The position numbers and the translations under genes are program-made. Positions 1 to 10,992 of a stretch of 64,000 nt of DNA are shown here, piece after piece. The stretch comes from Photobacterium sp. GB-56 (GTDB lineage: Bacteria > Pseudomonadota > Gammaproteobacteria > Enterobacterales > Vibrionaceae): positions 62,001-126,000 of the forward strand of contig NZ_PYNW01000005.1 in assembly GCF_003026105.1 (NCBI RefSeq). Reading direction: 5' to 3'. The stretch's first letter is position 1, and each line of letters opens with the position of its first letter. Under the pieces are notes generated by a model. That model was not told the DNA's origin. It did no database searches and saw only the letters and a list, made by a program, of their open reading frames with translations.

Positions 1-1
1 C

Positions 2-2041
<2,040 letters not shown>

Positions 2042-2103
2042 TCAAAACGCAAAGTTTCAATACTAGCCAATAGTATGAAATAGAAACTTAGCAATAAAAA
2101 AAC

Positions 2104-2134
2104 AAAGAGGTGCTCAATGAGTGCCTCTTTTTCG
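2104..2134 (+). terminator. rho-independent terminator of katG
   Basis: Stem AAAGAGG...CCTCTTT with an inner CTC-AAT-GAG pairing, followed by a T-rich run, 63 bases after the katG stop. Confidence 0.85.
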
Positions 2135-2190
2135 TTTAAGCATTATAAACTGTTATTATTACGATAACTTCTAGCCACTCCCGATACCGT

Positions 2191-2994
2191 ATGAAAAAAC
2201 CTTATCCTGCTTCTACTATCCAAAACGTCATTAATAGCGCGATTTATCATTTAAACCTACGTGATCATTCCGAATATGAACTGCGCAAAAAACTTGAAGC
2301 AAAAACAGAGAATAAAGCGTGGGTTGAAACTGTACTTGAACAAATGAAAAGCTATGGTTACCTAAAAAGCGACCATGCATTTTCATTACATTTCTGCGAA
2401 TTAGCCTTTAATAGCCAATATGGGCGCAAATACATCCAGCAAAAGCTTAAAACCAAAGGCATCGATGAACTCACCATAGAGCAAGTCATCACGGAAACAA
2501 TGCAGCGAATGGCGATTTGTGAGCAATCGATGATCAATACTCGATTGGCACGTTTTAAAGACTTCTCAACCACATCGGCAGAGAAAGTCGTCAATGACTT
2601 ATTAAAACGTGGTTTTAGTATGGAGGACATTTCTCGTGGTATTTCAGAGCATAGCGCATCAGATACCTTATTGACCAAAGCACAAATCAAAGGCAAGAAC
2701 GCCAATCTTGAAGCTGAAGTGATCAAACTTGCCAAGAAGTTAAAAGGGCGCTCATTAATCGCGCAAGAGCTAAAAATGAAGCATGTTGATATCTCAGAGC
2801 TCGATAATGTACTAGATGAACTAACTGAATCAGGCGAAATAGATTTCTACTACAACTGCCAATTAGCTCTAGCCAAGAAACGTTACGATCTCACCGACTT
2901 TAAAGAAAAGAGCAAAGCTTATGGTTATCTATCAAGCAAAGGCTTTTCTAGTGATGAAATTAAAGAAGCAATCAATGCTGTGTTAGAAGAATAG
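2191..2994 (+). CDS. recX: RecX-family protein, extended form
   Basis: RecX proteins bind RecA filaments and limit their extension. This 267-residue protein is all helical and carries RecX-like three-helix repeats. The first begins with a HSEYELRKKLEAK segment (residues ~26-38). The second holds YGRKYIQQKLKTKGID (~78-93). A further repeat lies at ~180-210, and a typical last repeat at ~225-265 contains YLSSKGFSSDEIKEAI. It is about 100 residues longer than Escherichia coli RecX, so it has more repeats than the short form. It stands alone here, not next to recA, so a RecA-modulating role is family inference. ATG at 2191 has only a weak ribosome-binding site. Confidence 0.75.
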   Translation: MKKPYPASTIQNVINSAIYHLNLRDHSEYELRKKLEAKTENKAWVETVLEQMKSYGYLKSDHAFSLHFCELAFNSQYGRKYIQQKLKTKGIDELTIEQVITETMQRMAICEQSMINTRLARFKDFSTTSAEKVVNDLLKRGFSMEDISRGISEHSASDTLLTKAQIKGKNANLEAEVIKLAKKLKGRSLIAQELKMKHVDISELDNVLDELTESGEIDFYYNCQLALAKKRYDLTDFKEKSKAYGYLSSKGFSSDEIKEAINAVLEE

Positions 2995-3027
2995 AAGATA
3001 AACTTACCTATTCCCTTGTACGTATTA

Positions 3028-5058
3028 TCACGCTAAGTCTGATCTATTTTTATACTGCTCTAAACTTTCTGGGTTGGCGATAGCACTTGTGTTTACAACA
3101 TTTCGTTGGTGGATGGCATCTCTCACCGCTTTTTCTGCTATTTTCCCTGATTTAGTTCTGGGTATTGCAGAAACTTGTAATATTTTTGCGGGAACATGAT
3201 GGGGAGAGCACTGATTGCGAAGTTGCGTGTTGATACGATTGATTAAGATATTATCGAGCGTTACATCTGGTTGTAGCTGAACAAAGAGAACAATTCGAAC
3301 ATCGTTTTGGTACTGCTGTCCAACAACAACAGAATCGACGACTTCATGAAACGGATTGACTTGACGATAAATTTCAGCAGTGCCAATGCGAATACCACCG
3401 GGATTTAAGATTGAATCAGAGCGCCCATAAAAGGTGAGCCCACCGTGATGAGACACACTGACATAATCGCCATGATGCCAAGTGTTGGGGTAGGTATTCC
3501 AATAAGCATGGAAATATTTTTCCCCTTTTGGATCTTGACTAAATGCAATGGGTTGATTGGGAAAACTGTTGCAACAGACAAGTTCACCGCATGTATCAAA
3601 GATAGCTTCTCCTGCTTGATTAAATACATTAACGTCCATTGCTAAGGCTTTGACTTGGCACTCCCCACGCCACACAGTACCGATTGGATTGCCAATGGCA
3701 AAGCAACCACAAATATCGGTTCCGCCTGCAATTGATGAAAGCTGAATATCTTGTTTGATGTGCTTATAGACATAATCAAACTGCTCAGGTGCGAGTACTG
3801 AACCTGTAGAGCAAATGATAGCAAGTTGTGACAATGTCACGTACTTGTTCGGTATGATCTGCATTTTTTCTATGGTCTCTAAGTATTTGGCGGAAGTGCC
3901 AAATAAGCGAAGGTTTTCTTTGTCTGCCATTTTCCACAATTGATAAGGATCTGGGGATAAAGGCGATCCATCATATAATACGAGTGTTGCGCCTGATGCC
4001 AAGCCACTGACTAACCAGTTCCACATCATCCAACCGCAAGTCGTAAAATAAAAAATGGGATCGGAAGGTTTAATATTGCAGTGTAATTGGTGCTCTTTCA
4101 GGTGATTTAATAGGGTTCCACCGACAGAGTGAATAATACACTTGGGTTTCCCCGTGGTACCTGATGAATACAATATATACAGCGGATGATCAAAGGGCGT
4201 AGGAGTATACGCTAAATCAGGGTAATGAATAACATCTTCCATTTCTTGCCATGTACTCACGGTGATATGAGAAGGTAAGGAAGGACTTTGTAACAGTAGT
4301 TTATCGATGGGATTTTGGTTTATATAAGGATAAACAATTAATTTTTTGACACTAGGAAGGGAAGATAAAGCCTCTGCCAATGTGGTTAAACTGGTTATTG
4401 TTTTGTTGTTATAAATATAGCCATCGGTAGTAAAAATAACTTTAGGTCGGGTCTGACTAAAGCGTTCAACAACACTTTCAGTCCCGAAATCAGGAGACGT
4501 GGATGTCCATACAGCACCTAAAGAGGTGGTCGCTAGCATAGCAATAACTGTTTGCGGAATATTAGGCATGTAAGCGGCAACCACATCGCCTTTTTGTACC
4601 CCTTGTTGTTGTAAATACTGTGCGACTATTGCTACTTGCTGGTGGAGTTGTTGCCAAGATAGTCGCTGCTGGGCATGTTGCTTATCTGTATCTTTAAAAC
4701 TGTGTTCGTTATAAAAAACAATTGCATCTTGTTGGCTTAGCTTCGTGCTGTAAGCAAGTAAATTTTCGGCGAAATTGAGCGTGGCATCAGGAAACCAGCG
4801 TTGATCTTTATTGGGAATAGGGCTGTGTGTTGGACAATAGACAATGTTTTCACCTTGGTTGCCAATTACATTGCAAAATTGCCATAGCTGTTGCCAGAAT
4901 TGGTCACTATGTTTTATAGACCAGCGATGCAATTGGGTATAATCATGAAATAGACGTTTGTGTTGTTCGCTGATCTGCACCATAAATTGATACAGCAAAC
5001 TATTTTGAATGCGTTTTCGACTTGGCTTCCAGAGACATTGCTTATAATCATCAGTCAT
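3028..5058 (-). CDS. aacS: acetoacetyl-CoA synthetase
   Basis: ATP-dependent ligase of the ANL (acyl-CoA synthetase) superfamily, activating acetoacetate to acetoacetyl-CoA. The 676-residue length fits the family. Visible signatures are the adenylate-binding YSSGTTGKPKCIIHS, the acetoacetyl-CoA synthetase hallmark FYFTTCGWMMWNW, the hinge region YGRSDSILNPGGIRIGTAEIY, and the C-terminal catalytic Lys in RTKSGKIAEKAV. It is the last gene of the leftward hmgA operon, 47 bases after maiA. Acetoacetate made by fumarylacetoacetate hydrolysis is therefore captured at once as a CoA thioester. The start has a clear GAAGGACGGAG site. Confidence 0.95.
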   Translation of the reverse strand: MTDDYKQCLWKPSRKRIQNSLLYQFMVQISEQHKRLFHDYTQLHRWSIKHSDQFWQQLWQFCNVIGNQGENIVYCPTHSPIPNKDQRWFPDATLNFAENLLAYSTKLSQQDAIVFYNEHSFKDTDKQHAQQRLSWQQLHQQVAIVAQYLQQQGVQKGDVVAAYMPNIPQTVIAMLATTSLGAVWTSTSPDFGTESVVERFSQTRPKVIFTTDGYIYNNKTITSLTTLAEALSSLPSVKKLIVYPYINQNPIDKLLLQSPSLPSHITVSTWQEMEDVIHYPDLAYTPTPFDHPLYILYSSGTTGKPKCIIHSVGGTLLNHLKEHQLHCNIKPSDPIFYFTTCGWMMWNWLVSGLASGATLVLYDGSPLSPDPYQLWKMADKENLRLFGTSAKYLETIEKMQIIPNKYVTLSQLAIICSTGSVLAPEQFDYVYKHIKQDIQLSSIAGGTDICGCFAIGNPIGTVWRGECQVKALAMDVNVFNQAGEAIFDTCGELVCCNSFPNQPIAFSQDPKGEKYFHAYWNTYPNTWHHGDYVSVSHHGGLTFYGRSDSILNPGGIRIGTAEIYRQVNPFHEVVDSVVVGQQYQNDVRIVLFVQLQPDVTLDNILINRINTQLRNQCSPHHVPAKILQVSAIPRTKSGKIAEKAVRDAIHQRNVVNTSAIANPESLEQYKNRSDLA

Positions 5059-5105
5059 TAGTATGTTCTCCGTCCTTCTTAAAATGCGCTATTTTTGTTG
5101 AAGAA

Positions 5106-5735
5106 TTAAAGATGAGGTGCTGCTTTGATGAAAGGCTCAAGCTGGTTACAGTGTTTTTCTATAGCGTTAATGGTTGGAAAATTTGATAAATCAATATTAA
5201 AACGTCGGGCGTTATACACTTGAGGGATCAAAAATATATCGGCTAAGGTTGGGGCAAGTCCAAAACAGAACTTTTCAGGGTTATTGTTACTGGCAAGCTG
5301 CTGTTCTAATGCTGTAAAACCTTGATCTATCCAGTGGTGATACCATTGTTGTTTTTGTTCTACTGTAACGGTTAATTTGCGTTCTAAATAGTTGAGTACA
5401 CGTAAGTTATTTAACGGATGGATATCACAAGCGATGGATAACGCAAAGGCTCGGCATTGCGCACTTTCTATGGTGTTACAAGGCAGTAAACTTGGTGTTG
5501 GATAACATTGCTCAAGATATTCGATAATAGCGAGAGATTGATATATGTAACATTGGTTATGCTCAAGTGTAGGTAATAAACCCGTCGCATTCATGTTTTT
5601 GTAGTGGCGACTGTTTTGCTGATTATCAAGCAGCGAGATCGGCACACAGGTATAATCTAGCTGCTTAATGTTTAAGGCAATTCTTACTCGATATGAGGCT
5701 GATGAGCGAAAGTAATCATATAGGGTAAATGCCAT
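5106..5735 (-). CDS. maiA: maleylacetoacetate isomerase (zeta-class GST)
   Basis: Glutathione-dependent cis-trans isomerase converting maleylacetoacetate to fumarylacetoacetate. The 209 residues form a glutathione S-transferase fold. The N-terminal zeta-class active-site motif SSASYRVR sits at residues ~11-18, followed by LPTLEHNQCYIYQSLAIIEY, the usual glutathione-contacting segment. The C-terminal helical domain has APTLADIFLIPQVYNA. It lies third in the hmgA operon, 35 bases downstream of the fumarylacetoacetase gene. Confidence 0.95.
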   Translation of the reverse strand: MAFTLYDYFRSSASYRVRIALNIKQLDYTCVPISLLDNQQNSRHYKNMNATGLLPTLEHNQCYIYQSLAIIEYLEQCYPTPSLLPCNTIESAQCRAFALSIACDIHPLNNLRVLNYLERKLTVTVEQKQQWYHHWIDQGFTALEQQLASNNNPEKFCFGLAPTLADIFLIPQVYNARRFNIDLSNFPTINAIEKHCNQLEPFIKAAPHL

Positions 5736-5770
5736 ATTCAGCTCTCTTTGAGTAATTAAGGTACTTGAAG

Positions 5771-6757
5771 TTAATGCTTAATAAAGGGAATAACGGCTTG
5801 TTCAATAGCCCCAAAAATAGAATGTTTATCAGCATCAAACATTTCTATTTTTACGCTATCACCGTATTGCATGAAGGGAGTTTGAGGCTCGCCTTGTTCT
5901 ATCATTTCCAGCATTCGTTTTTCAGCAATACAACAAGAGCCAGATAACCTATCTACGTTAGAAACTGTTCCTGAACCTATGATAGTGCCAGCGGTTAATG
6001 GACGACTTTTGGCTGCATGATGAATTAATTGGGCAAAGTTAAATGTCATATCAACACCTGCGTTGGGGTTACCAAAGAGCTGCTGATTTAAGTGAACATA
6101 AAGTCGATTATTGACCTTGTTCTCTTTCCATGACTCGCCTAACTCATCAGGTGTCACCGCGACAGGAGAAAAAGCCGATGAAGGTTTAGATTGAAAAAAA
6201 CCAAAGCCTTTAGCCAGTTCTGTTGGGATTAAATTTCTTAGCGACACATCGTTAACAAGCATTAACAGTTTAATGTGTTTCTCAGCATTTTTTACGCTTG
6301 TCGCCATAGGGACATCATCTGTAATAACGGCTATTTCAGCTTCAAAATCAACGCCCCAATTAAGATCTTCAACTTCGATGGGCTGTGTAGGGTTTAAAAA
6401 CTGATCTGACATACCTTGATATATTAAAGGGTCTTGCCAAAAGCTTTTTGGCATCTCTGCACCTCTTGCTTTGCGCACCAACTCAACATGATTAACGTAG
6501 GCACTACCATCTGCCCATTGAAAAGCGCGAGGAAGGGGAGATGCACAATGCATTGGCTGAAAAACAAAACGATGCTCAAGCATTTTTCTATTTAGTGCGT
6601 GATAAAGATCATTAAGAATGGGTTCAACATCAGCCCAATGGTCCAGTGCATATTGCATGGTAGGGGCAATATGTTGAGCTGATACCGCCCATTTAAGATC
6701 GCGAGAAACGACAATGAGCTTTCCATCTCTACTTTGTTGTAATGAAGCAAGTTTCAT
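5771..6757 (-). CDS. fahA: fumarylacetoacetate hydrolase family protein
   Basis: Hydrolyses fumarylacetoacetate to fumarate and acetoacetate, the last cleavage of aromatic amino-acid breakdown. The 328-residue protein has an N-terminal cap and a C-terminal FAA fold. The metal-binding acidic pattern is visible in GVDFEAEIAVITDDVP, and the fold's typical end in GTIIGSGTVSN. It is the shorter bacterial type rather than the ~420-residue animal enzyme. It follows hmgA by 23 bases. A good AAGGAT ribosome site precedes ATG 6757. Position between hmgA and maiA supports this substrate over other FAA-superfamily reactions. Confidence 0.9.
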   Translation of the reverse strand: MKLASLQQSRDGKLIVVSRDLKWAVSAQHIAPTMQYALDHWADVEPILNDLYHALNRKMLEHRFVFQPMHCASPLPRAFQWADGSAYVNHVELVRKARGAEMPKSFWQDPLIYQGMSDQFLNPTQPIEVEDLNWGVDFEAEIAVITDDVPMATSVKNAEKHIKLLMLVNDVSLRNLIPTELAKGFGFFQSKPSSAFSPVAVTPDELGESWKENKVNNRLYVHLNQQLFGNPNAGVDMTFNFAQLIHHAAKSRPLTAGTIIGSGTVSNVDRLSGSCCIAEKRMLEMIEQGEPQTPFMQYGDSVKIEMFDADKHSIFGAIEQAVIPFIKH

Positions 6758-6780
6758 TGTTGTTATCCTTACTTTTATTG

Positions 6781-7929
6781 TTATTCAGGATGTTGATGAC
6801 GTTGCCATGACGCCACATAATTATGTAATTCAACCTCACTAACATTGGGTGCAATATCGAGAGGGTTTCGAGTATCTATCATTACTGCTACTTCATCGAT
6901 AAATGTTTTAGGTGCTTGTTGGCTTTTTATTAAAGCGTTAGGGTGTGGACCATGTGGAAATCCGCAAGGATGAAACGTGATCATGCCGGGTTTAATATTG
7001 TCTCGACTGAAAAAATCGCCATGGTGATAAAAAATCACTTCATCATAATCATTATTACTGTGAAAAAAGGGCACTTTTAAAGCGTTAGGATCGCTTTCAA
7101 CAGGACGAGGTACAAAGGTACACACAATAAAATTATCACTTACAAAGGTAGAGTGTGCTGATGGTGGAAGGTGATACCGATGGCTCATGAGTGGGCGAAT
7201 GTCACGCCAATTAAGTTTTAGTACCGTTAGATTTCCTTTCCAGCCGATGCTATCTAAGGGATTAAACGGGTAGCAAATTGTATTAATTTGGTTACGCGCT
7301 TTTAACAATACCTGCCAATTATCTTCTGTTTGTTGTGCTTTAAATGCAGCATTGATTTTAGGGTATTCAAGTATTGCGGGATCAAAGAGGGCATGTTCAC
7401 CGACAATCCCATGATCAACACTTTTAAAACTGTTATTGGTTGCTTCAATCATCAACAAAGTAACCGTGTTGGGCGTTTCAATTCGCCATGTTGTAGAGCG
7501 AGGAAGCACAAGGTAATCCCCTTCATTAAAAGGCAGATGACCATAATCGCAATACAAATCTCCACTACCTTGATGAACAAACAATAATTCGTCACCATCA
7601 CCATTTCGCACCAGATGATCCATACTTTTATTGGTTTGCCAAACACGCAGTTTAATATCGCTATTGGATAGCAGTAGTGGTGCATCCCAAGGTGTATCCC
7701 CGATTTGGGGCAAAGCTAAGGCATCAAATGCTCTTGGTTTATGTTCACCACACCATGAGACCCAACTTGTTGGCGGATGTTTATGGTACATGTGCGTTGC
7801 TGGGCCAAAAAAACCTTCTCGACCGCATTCGCGTTCGAAACTGTCATTGGGTAAGTCACAATGTGCTTGTTTGCTTGATAGCCCTTCAATAATTGGAAAC
7901 TGAAACCATTTATGCATTCCTTGCCTCAT
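6781..7929 (-). CDS. hmgA: homogentisate 1,2-dioxygenase
   Basis: Fe(II) ring-opening dioxygenase turning homogentisate into maleylacetoacetate. Its loss in vibrios gives brown pyomelanin. The protein has a double-cupin layout. The C-terminal cupin carries the iron-ligand region FYHHGDFFSRDN followed by ITFHPCGFPHGPHP. At 382 residues it is shorter than the ~430-residue classic enzyme, which matches my recollection of the vibrio form. Start choice is open: ATG 7929 has AAGAG six bases upstream, and ATG 7917 (MHKWFQFP) follows AGGCAAGGA directly. It is first in a four-gene leftward operon. Confidence 0.94.
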   Translation of the reverse strand: MRQGMHKWFQFPIIEGLSSKQAHCDLPNDSFERECGREGFFGPATHMYHKHPPTSWVSWCGEHKPRAFDALALPQIGDTPWDAPLLLSNSDIKLRVWQTNKSMDHLVRNGDGDELLFVHQGSGDLYCDYGHLPFNEGDYLVLPRSTTWRIETPNTVTLLMIEATNNSFKSVDHGIVGEHALFDPAILEYPKINAAFKAQQTEDNWQVLLKARNQINTICYPFNPLDSIGWKGNLTVLKLNWRDIRPLMSHRYHLPPSAHSTFVSDNFIVCTFVPRPVESDPNALKVPFFHSNNDYDEVIFYHHGDFFSRDNIKPGMITFHPCGFPHGPHPNALIKSQQAPKTFIDEVAVMIDTRNPLDIAPNVSEVELHNYVASWQRHQHPE

Positions 7930-8007
7930 TATTTACTCTTGCTATCACTTAACTGTGGTTGAAAGTGCAGAAATCGCAATATTATTGATTAGATGCAGAA
8001 TGAAAGA

Positions 8008-8025
8008 TGTTCATTCTTGTTTACA
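8008..8025. promoter_or_regulatory. candidate TyrR/PhhR box between hmgA and phhA
   Basis: TGTTCATTCTTGTTTACA resembles the TyrR consensus TGTAAA-N6-TTTACA: the right half is perfect and the left half matches four of six. It lies in the 259-base divergent region between the homogentisate operon and phhAB, where an aromatic-amino-acid regulator would be expected to act. Confidence 0.4.
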
Positions 8026-8188
8026 TTTTTTGCATCATTAATCAGATTAAGTGTTAGTCAAATTAGGCATTAAAGCCTGTTTTTTAGTGATAAAAATGGC
8101 TGATAATAAGGATCACTTCTAATATTTATAGAGTTAATAATAAAAATAATAGTGTCGGTTGGTGGTTAGTCTATAAACGGAGGCTATT

Positions 8189-8989
8189 ATGCAAAAGAAA
8201 CAGAGTAGTAATCCGACAAAGCATTGTTATGTCTCAAAGCCTGTAGATCGTAATGGGGTTATTACTTGGAATGAAGAAGAAAATGCTATTTGGCATCATC
8301 TTATAACTCGCCAACTTCATTGTGTGCAAGGCAAGGCATGCGATGAGTATATAGCGGGTTTAGCTGAATTAGATTTACCTCACGATCATATCCCTCAACT
8401 AAAAGAAATAAATCGAGTATTACTCGATACCACAGGTTGGCAATGCGTTGCTGTACCTGCCTTAATTAGTTTTGATCATTTCTTTTCTTTACTCGCACGC
8501 AAGCAATTTCCTGTTGCCACCTTTATTCGTACTAAGGCTGATATAGATTATTTGCAAGAGCCTGATTTTTTTCATGAAGTATTTGGACATTGCGCAATGC
8601 TAACCAACCCATATTTTGCACAATTTACGCATTTTTATGGAAAACTCGGTGTAAAAGCGACGCATGAGGAAAGAGTTTATTTAGCTAGACTATACTGGTT
8701 TACGGTTGAATTTGGTTTACTAAATCAAAATGGTAAATACCAAGTTTATGGTGGTGGTATTTTATCATCGCCACAAGAAACACATTACGCGACGGTCAGT
8801 ACCATACCGCAACGTGTTGCTTTTGATCCTATAGAGGTAATGAGAACGCCATATAGAATTGACATACTACAGCCTAAATATTTTGTATTGCAAAGTATGG
8901 AGCAACTTTACCAAGTGACTAACCAAGATATTTTCGGGTTGGTAGCAGAAGCACAGCGAAAAGGATTACGCGCTGCCACCTTTAGCTAA
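8189..8989 (+). CDS. phhA: phenylalanine 4-monooxygenase
   Basis: Tetrahydrobiopterin- and iron-dependent hydroxylase making tyrosine from phenylalanine. The 266 residues form the bacterial single catalytic domain with no regulatory ACT domain. The iron ligands are the two His in HEVFGHC and the Glu of YWFTVEFGL. The start at 8189 follows a good ACGGAGG site. phhB lies 13 bases downstream. It is transcribed away from hmgA, so both arms of phenylalanine breakdown share one control region. Confidence 0.96.
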   Translation: MQKKQSSNPTKHCYVSKPVDRNGVITWNEEENAIWHHLITRQLHCVQGKACDEYIAGLAELDLPHDHIPQLKEINRVLLDTTGWQCVAVPALISFDHFFSLLARKQFPVATFIRTKADIDYLQEPDFFHEVFGHCAMLTNPYFAQFTHFYGKLGVKATHEERVYLARLYWFTVEFGLLNQNGKYQVYGGGILSSPQETHYATVSTIPQRVAFDPIEVMRTPYRIDILQPKYFVLQSMEQLYQVTNQDIFGLVAEAQRKGLRAATFS

Positions 8990-9002
8990 AAGGAAACGAT
9001 TA

Positions 9003-9344
9003 ATGACGAGTTTAGATAAATTGAAATGTGAAGCATGCCATTCAGGCTCACCAAAATTAAGTGATGATATTTTAGCTGAATACATGGCGACATTACCAGA
9101 ATGGCAAATTATTAATCCTAACGGTGTAAATCGTATAACTCGTACATTTAAATTCAGTAATTACAAACAAGCGTGGGAATTTAGCAATAAAGTGTCGCAA
9201 TTAGCAGAAGAAGAATTTCATCATCCGACGCTTGTTTTAGAGTGGGGAAAAGTAACAGTAACATGGTGGACTCACGACATTAAGGGGATTCATTTAAATG
9301 ATGTTATCTGTGCAAAGAACACTGAAAAATTGTATTTGAGTTAA
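9003..9344 (+). CDS. phhB: pterin-4a-carbinolamine dehydratase
   Basis: Dehydrates the 4a-hydroxy-tetrahydrobiopterin released by PhhA so that the cofactor can be recycled. The 113 residues contain the family signature EEEFHHPTLVLEWGKVTVTWWTHD with its catalytic His pair, and the segment ITRTFKFSNYKQAWEFSNKV. AAAAGGAAACG precedes the start. It is translated directly after phhA in a two-gene operon. Confidence 0.96.
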   Translation: MTSLDKLKCEACHSGSPKLSDDILAEYMATLPEWQIINPNGVNRITRTFKFSNYKQAWEFSNKVSQLAEEEFHHPTLVLEWGKVTVTWWTHDIKGIHLNDVICAKNTEKLYLS

Positions 9345-9379
9345 ATCCGCATAAATCGTGCGTATATCATTTGTTTTCT

Positions 9380-9388
9380 TGTTATAAT
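9380..9388 (+). promoter_or_regulatory. candidate extended -10 promoter for pqiABC
   Basis: TGTTATAAT is a perfect extended -10 element (TG-n-TATAAT), ~236 bases upstream of the likely pqiA start. No good -35 is visible, as is usual for extended -10 promoters. It implies a long leader for pqiA; I see no further element in the 9389-9624 leader. Confidence 0.45.
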
Positions 9389-9624
9389 ACGATGTTTTAA
9401 ATCGGAATTTGCATTAAAAATAAGGCTTTATTTGTTTTTCTAACTTAAAGTTTCTTGCTCTAAATGCAATGAAGGAAGACAATACGCGCCTGTTTATATT
9501 TAGTATGTTTAGGTTTTGTCTAAGCAACACTACTTTTACTGTGTCTCGCTGTTTTAACATTTATTAAATGTATTCAACAGTCTGGTACGATTGCAGTAAG
9601 AATAGCGATAGAAAGAAATTAACA

Positions 9625-10962
9625 ATGACAACACAAACGCCACAGCAACAAACTCCATCAGAATTGATGATCGCTTGCGAAGAATGCGGATTGGTAGTCG
9701 ATATCCCAGATATCAAAGATGGACAAAAGGCGGACTGTCCTCGCTGTGGACATACCTTAGCGAAAAGAATCATCATGCCATTTCATCGCCCTTTAGCGTA
9801 CGGTCTTGCATGTTTGATTATGTTGGTACTCAGCCTTTCTTTCCCTTTTCTTTCATTTAGCGTGAATGGAATGGGGCAACAAATCATGCTGCTGAATGCC
9901 GCAGAAACATTACAGCATTTTGAGAATAGCTTCCTTGCATTACTGTTGATGTTAACCGTATTGGTTTTTCCTGCGGTCTACATCATATTAGTCATGTATC
10001 TCTATTACCGTGCAGCGCATGTTAAACGAATTGGGTATGTACGCGGTAACCCTGAAACTATAAAGCTGTTGTGCCGAATATTATTTAAAATTCAGCCTTG
10101 GCTAATGGTAGATGTATTTCTCATTGGCGTATTAGTCAGTTTGGTCAAAATTTCAGCGTTAGCGCATATTGGAATGGGATACTCATTCTGGGCATTCTGT
10201 ATTTACAGCGTTTTGGTTGTAAAATGTGTTTCATTAGTTGATCGAACATGGTTGTGGGATCAGTTTTTTGTCATGAAACACATAGAGGGGGTACATGATG
10301 GCGACACACATTTATCAAATAATCATGTGGGATGCCATGTTTGTAACCAAATAAATCCTCTGCCTAATAGCCATCATGCCAAATGTATTCGTTGTGAAAG
10401 CAAGCTTCATGGTTTTAATCCATCACATTCATTACAGTATTCATGGGCTTATTTAATCGCTTCGATTATTTTTTATATTCCAGCAAATTTGTATCCTATG
10501 ATGTATACCGTAAGCCTAGGACAAACCGAAGGTTCCACTATCATGGGTGGTGTGGTGATGTTATGGAAAATGGGGTCTTGGCCAATCGCGGTGGTGATTT
10601 TTATTGCCAGTATCTTCATTCCTATGGCAAAAATGTTTGCCTTAGCGTGGCTTTATTACTGTGCAGGTAAAAAGCCGAATGACTCAACACGAGAGTCTGT
10701 AAAACGTTTGAAAATCTATCGTATGACAGAATTTATCGGTCGATGGTCTATGGTTGATATTTTTGTTGTCGCGATATTAGTTGCACTTGTGCAGTTGAAA
10801 AACTTGATGGCTATTTCACCAGGACCTGCTGCAATCTGCTTTGCAACAGTAGTGGTATTTACCATGTTATCGGCAATGAGTTTCGATCCTCGGGTGTTTT
10901 GGGGTGAAAAAAATAAAATTAATTATGGTTCAGAGTTAAACACTACTGAATCTAATCAGTAG
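9625..10962 (+). CDS. pqiA: paraquat-inducible protein A
   Basis: Inner-membrane partner of the PqiABC system, which links the inner and outer membranes for lipid movement. The protein has two PqiA modules, each beginning with a zinc-ribbon pair of CxxC motifs. The first is CEECG...CPRCG; the second is CHVCN...CIRCES in mid-protein. Each module is followed by four hydrophobic segments. I chose ATG 9625 (MTTQTPQQQ, 445 residues) over ATG 9568 because GAAAGAAA lies upstream and the extra 19 residues look non-coding. pqiB starts 30 bases after the stop. Confidence 0.94.
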   Translation: MTTQTPQQQTPSELMIACEECGLVVDIPDIKDGQKADCPRCGHTLAKRIIMPFHRPLAYGLACLIMLVLSLSFPFLSFSVNGMGQQIMLLNAAETLQHFENSFLALLLMLTVLVFPAVYIILVMYLYYRAAHVKRIGYVRGNPETIKLLCRILFKIQPWLMVDVFLIGVLVSLVKISALAHIGMGYSFWAFCIYSVLVVKCVSLVDRTWLWDQFFVMKHIEGVHDGDTHLSNNHVGCHVCNQINPLPNSHHAKCIRCESKLHGFNPSHSLQYSWAYLIASIIFYIPANLYPMMYTVSLGQTEGSTIMGGVVMLWKMGSWPIAVVIFIASIFIPMAKMFALAWLYYCAGKKPNDSTRESVKRLKIYRMTEFIGRWSMVDIFVVAILVALVQLKNLMAISPGPAAICFATVVVFTMLSAMSFDPRVFWGEKNKINYGSELNTTESNQ

Positions 10963-10992
10963 TCACTAGCCAGTATTAACGAGAAACAGAAA

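Noticed and set aside
6781..7929. hmgA as a truncated gene because it is shorter than 430 codons
   Set aside because: Both cupin halves and the iron-site region are present, and the short form is what I recall for vibrios.
9469..9567. A 32-codon frame beginning ATG AAG GAA GAC upstream of pqiA
   Set aside because: It has no ribosome site and no protein-like composition, and it lies in the probable pqi leader. Left out, though a leader peptide cannot be fully excluded.
9568..9624. Longer pqiA start at ATG 9568
   Set aside because: The extra 19 residues are unlike PqiA and the ribosome site favours 9625.
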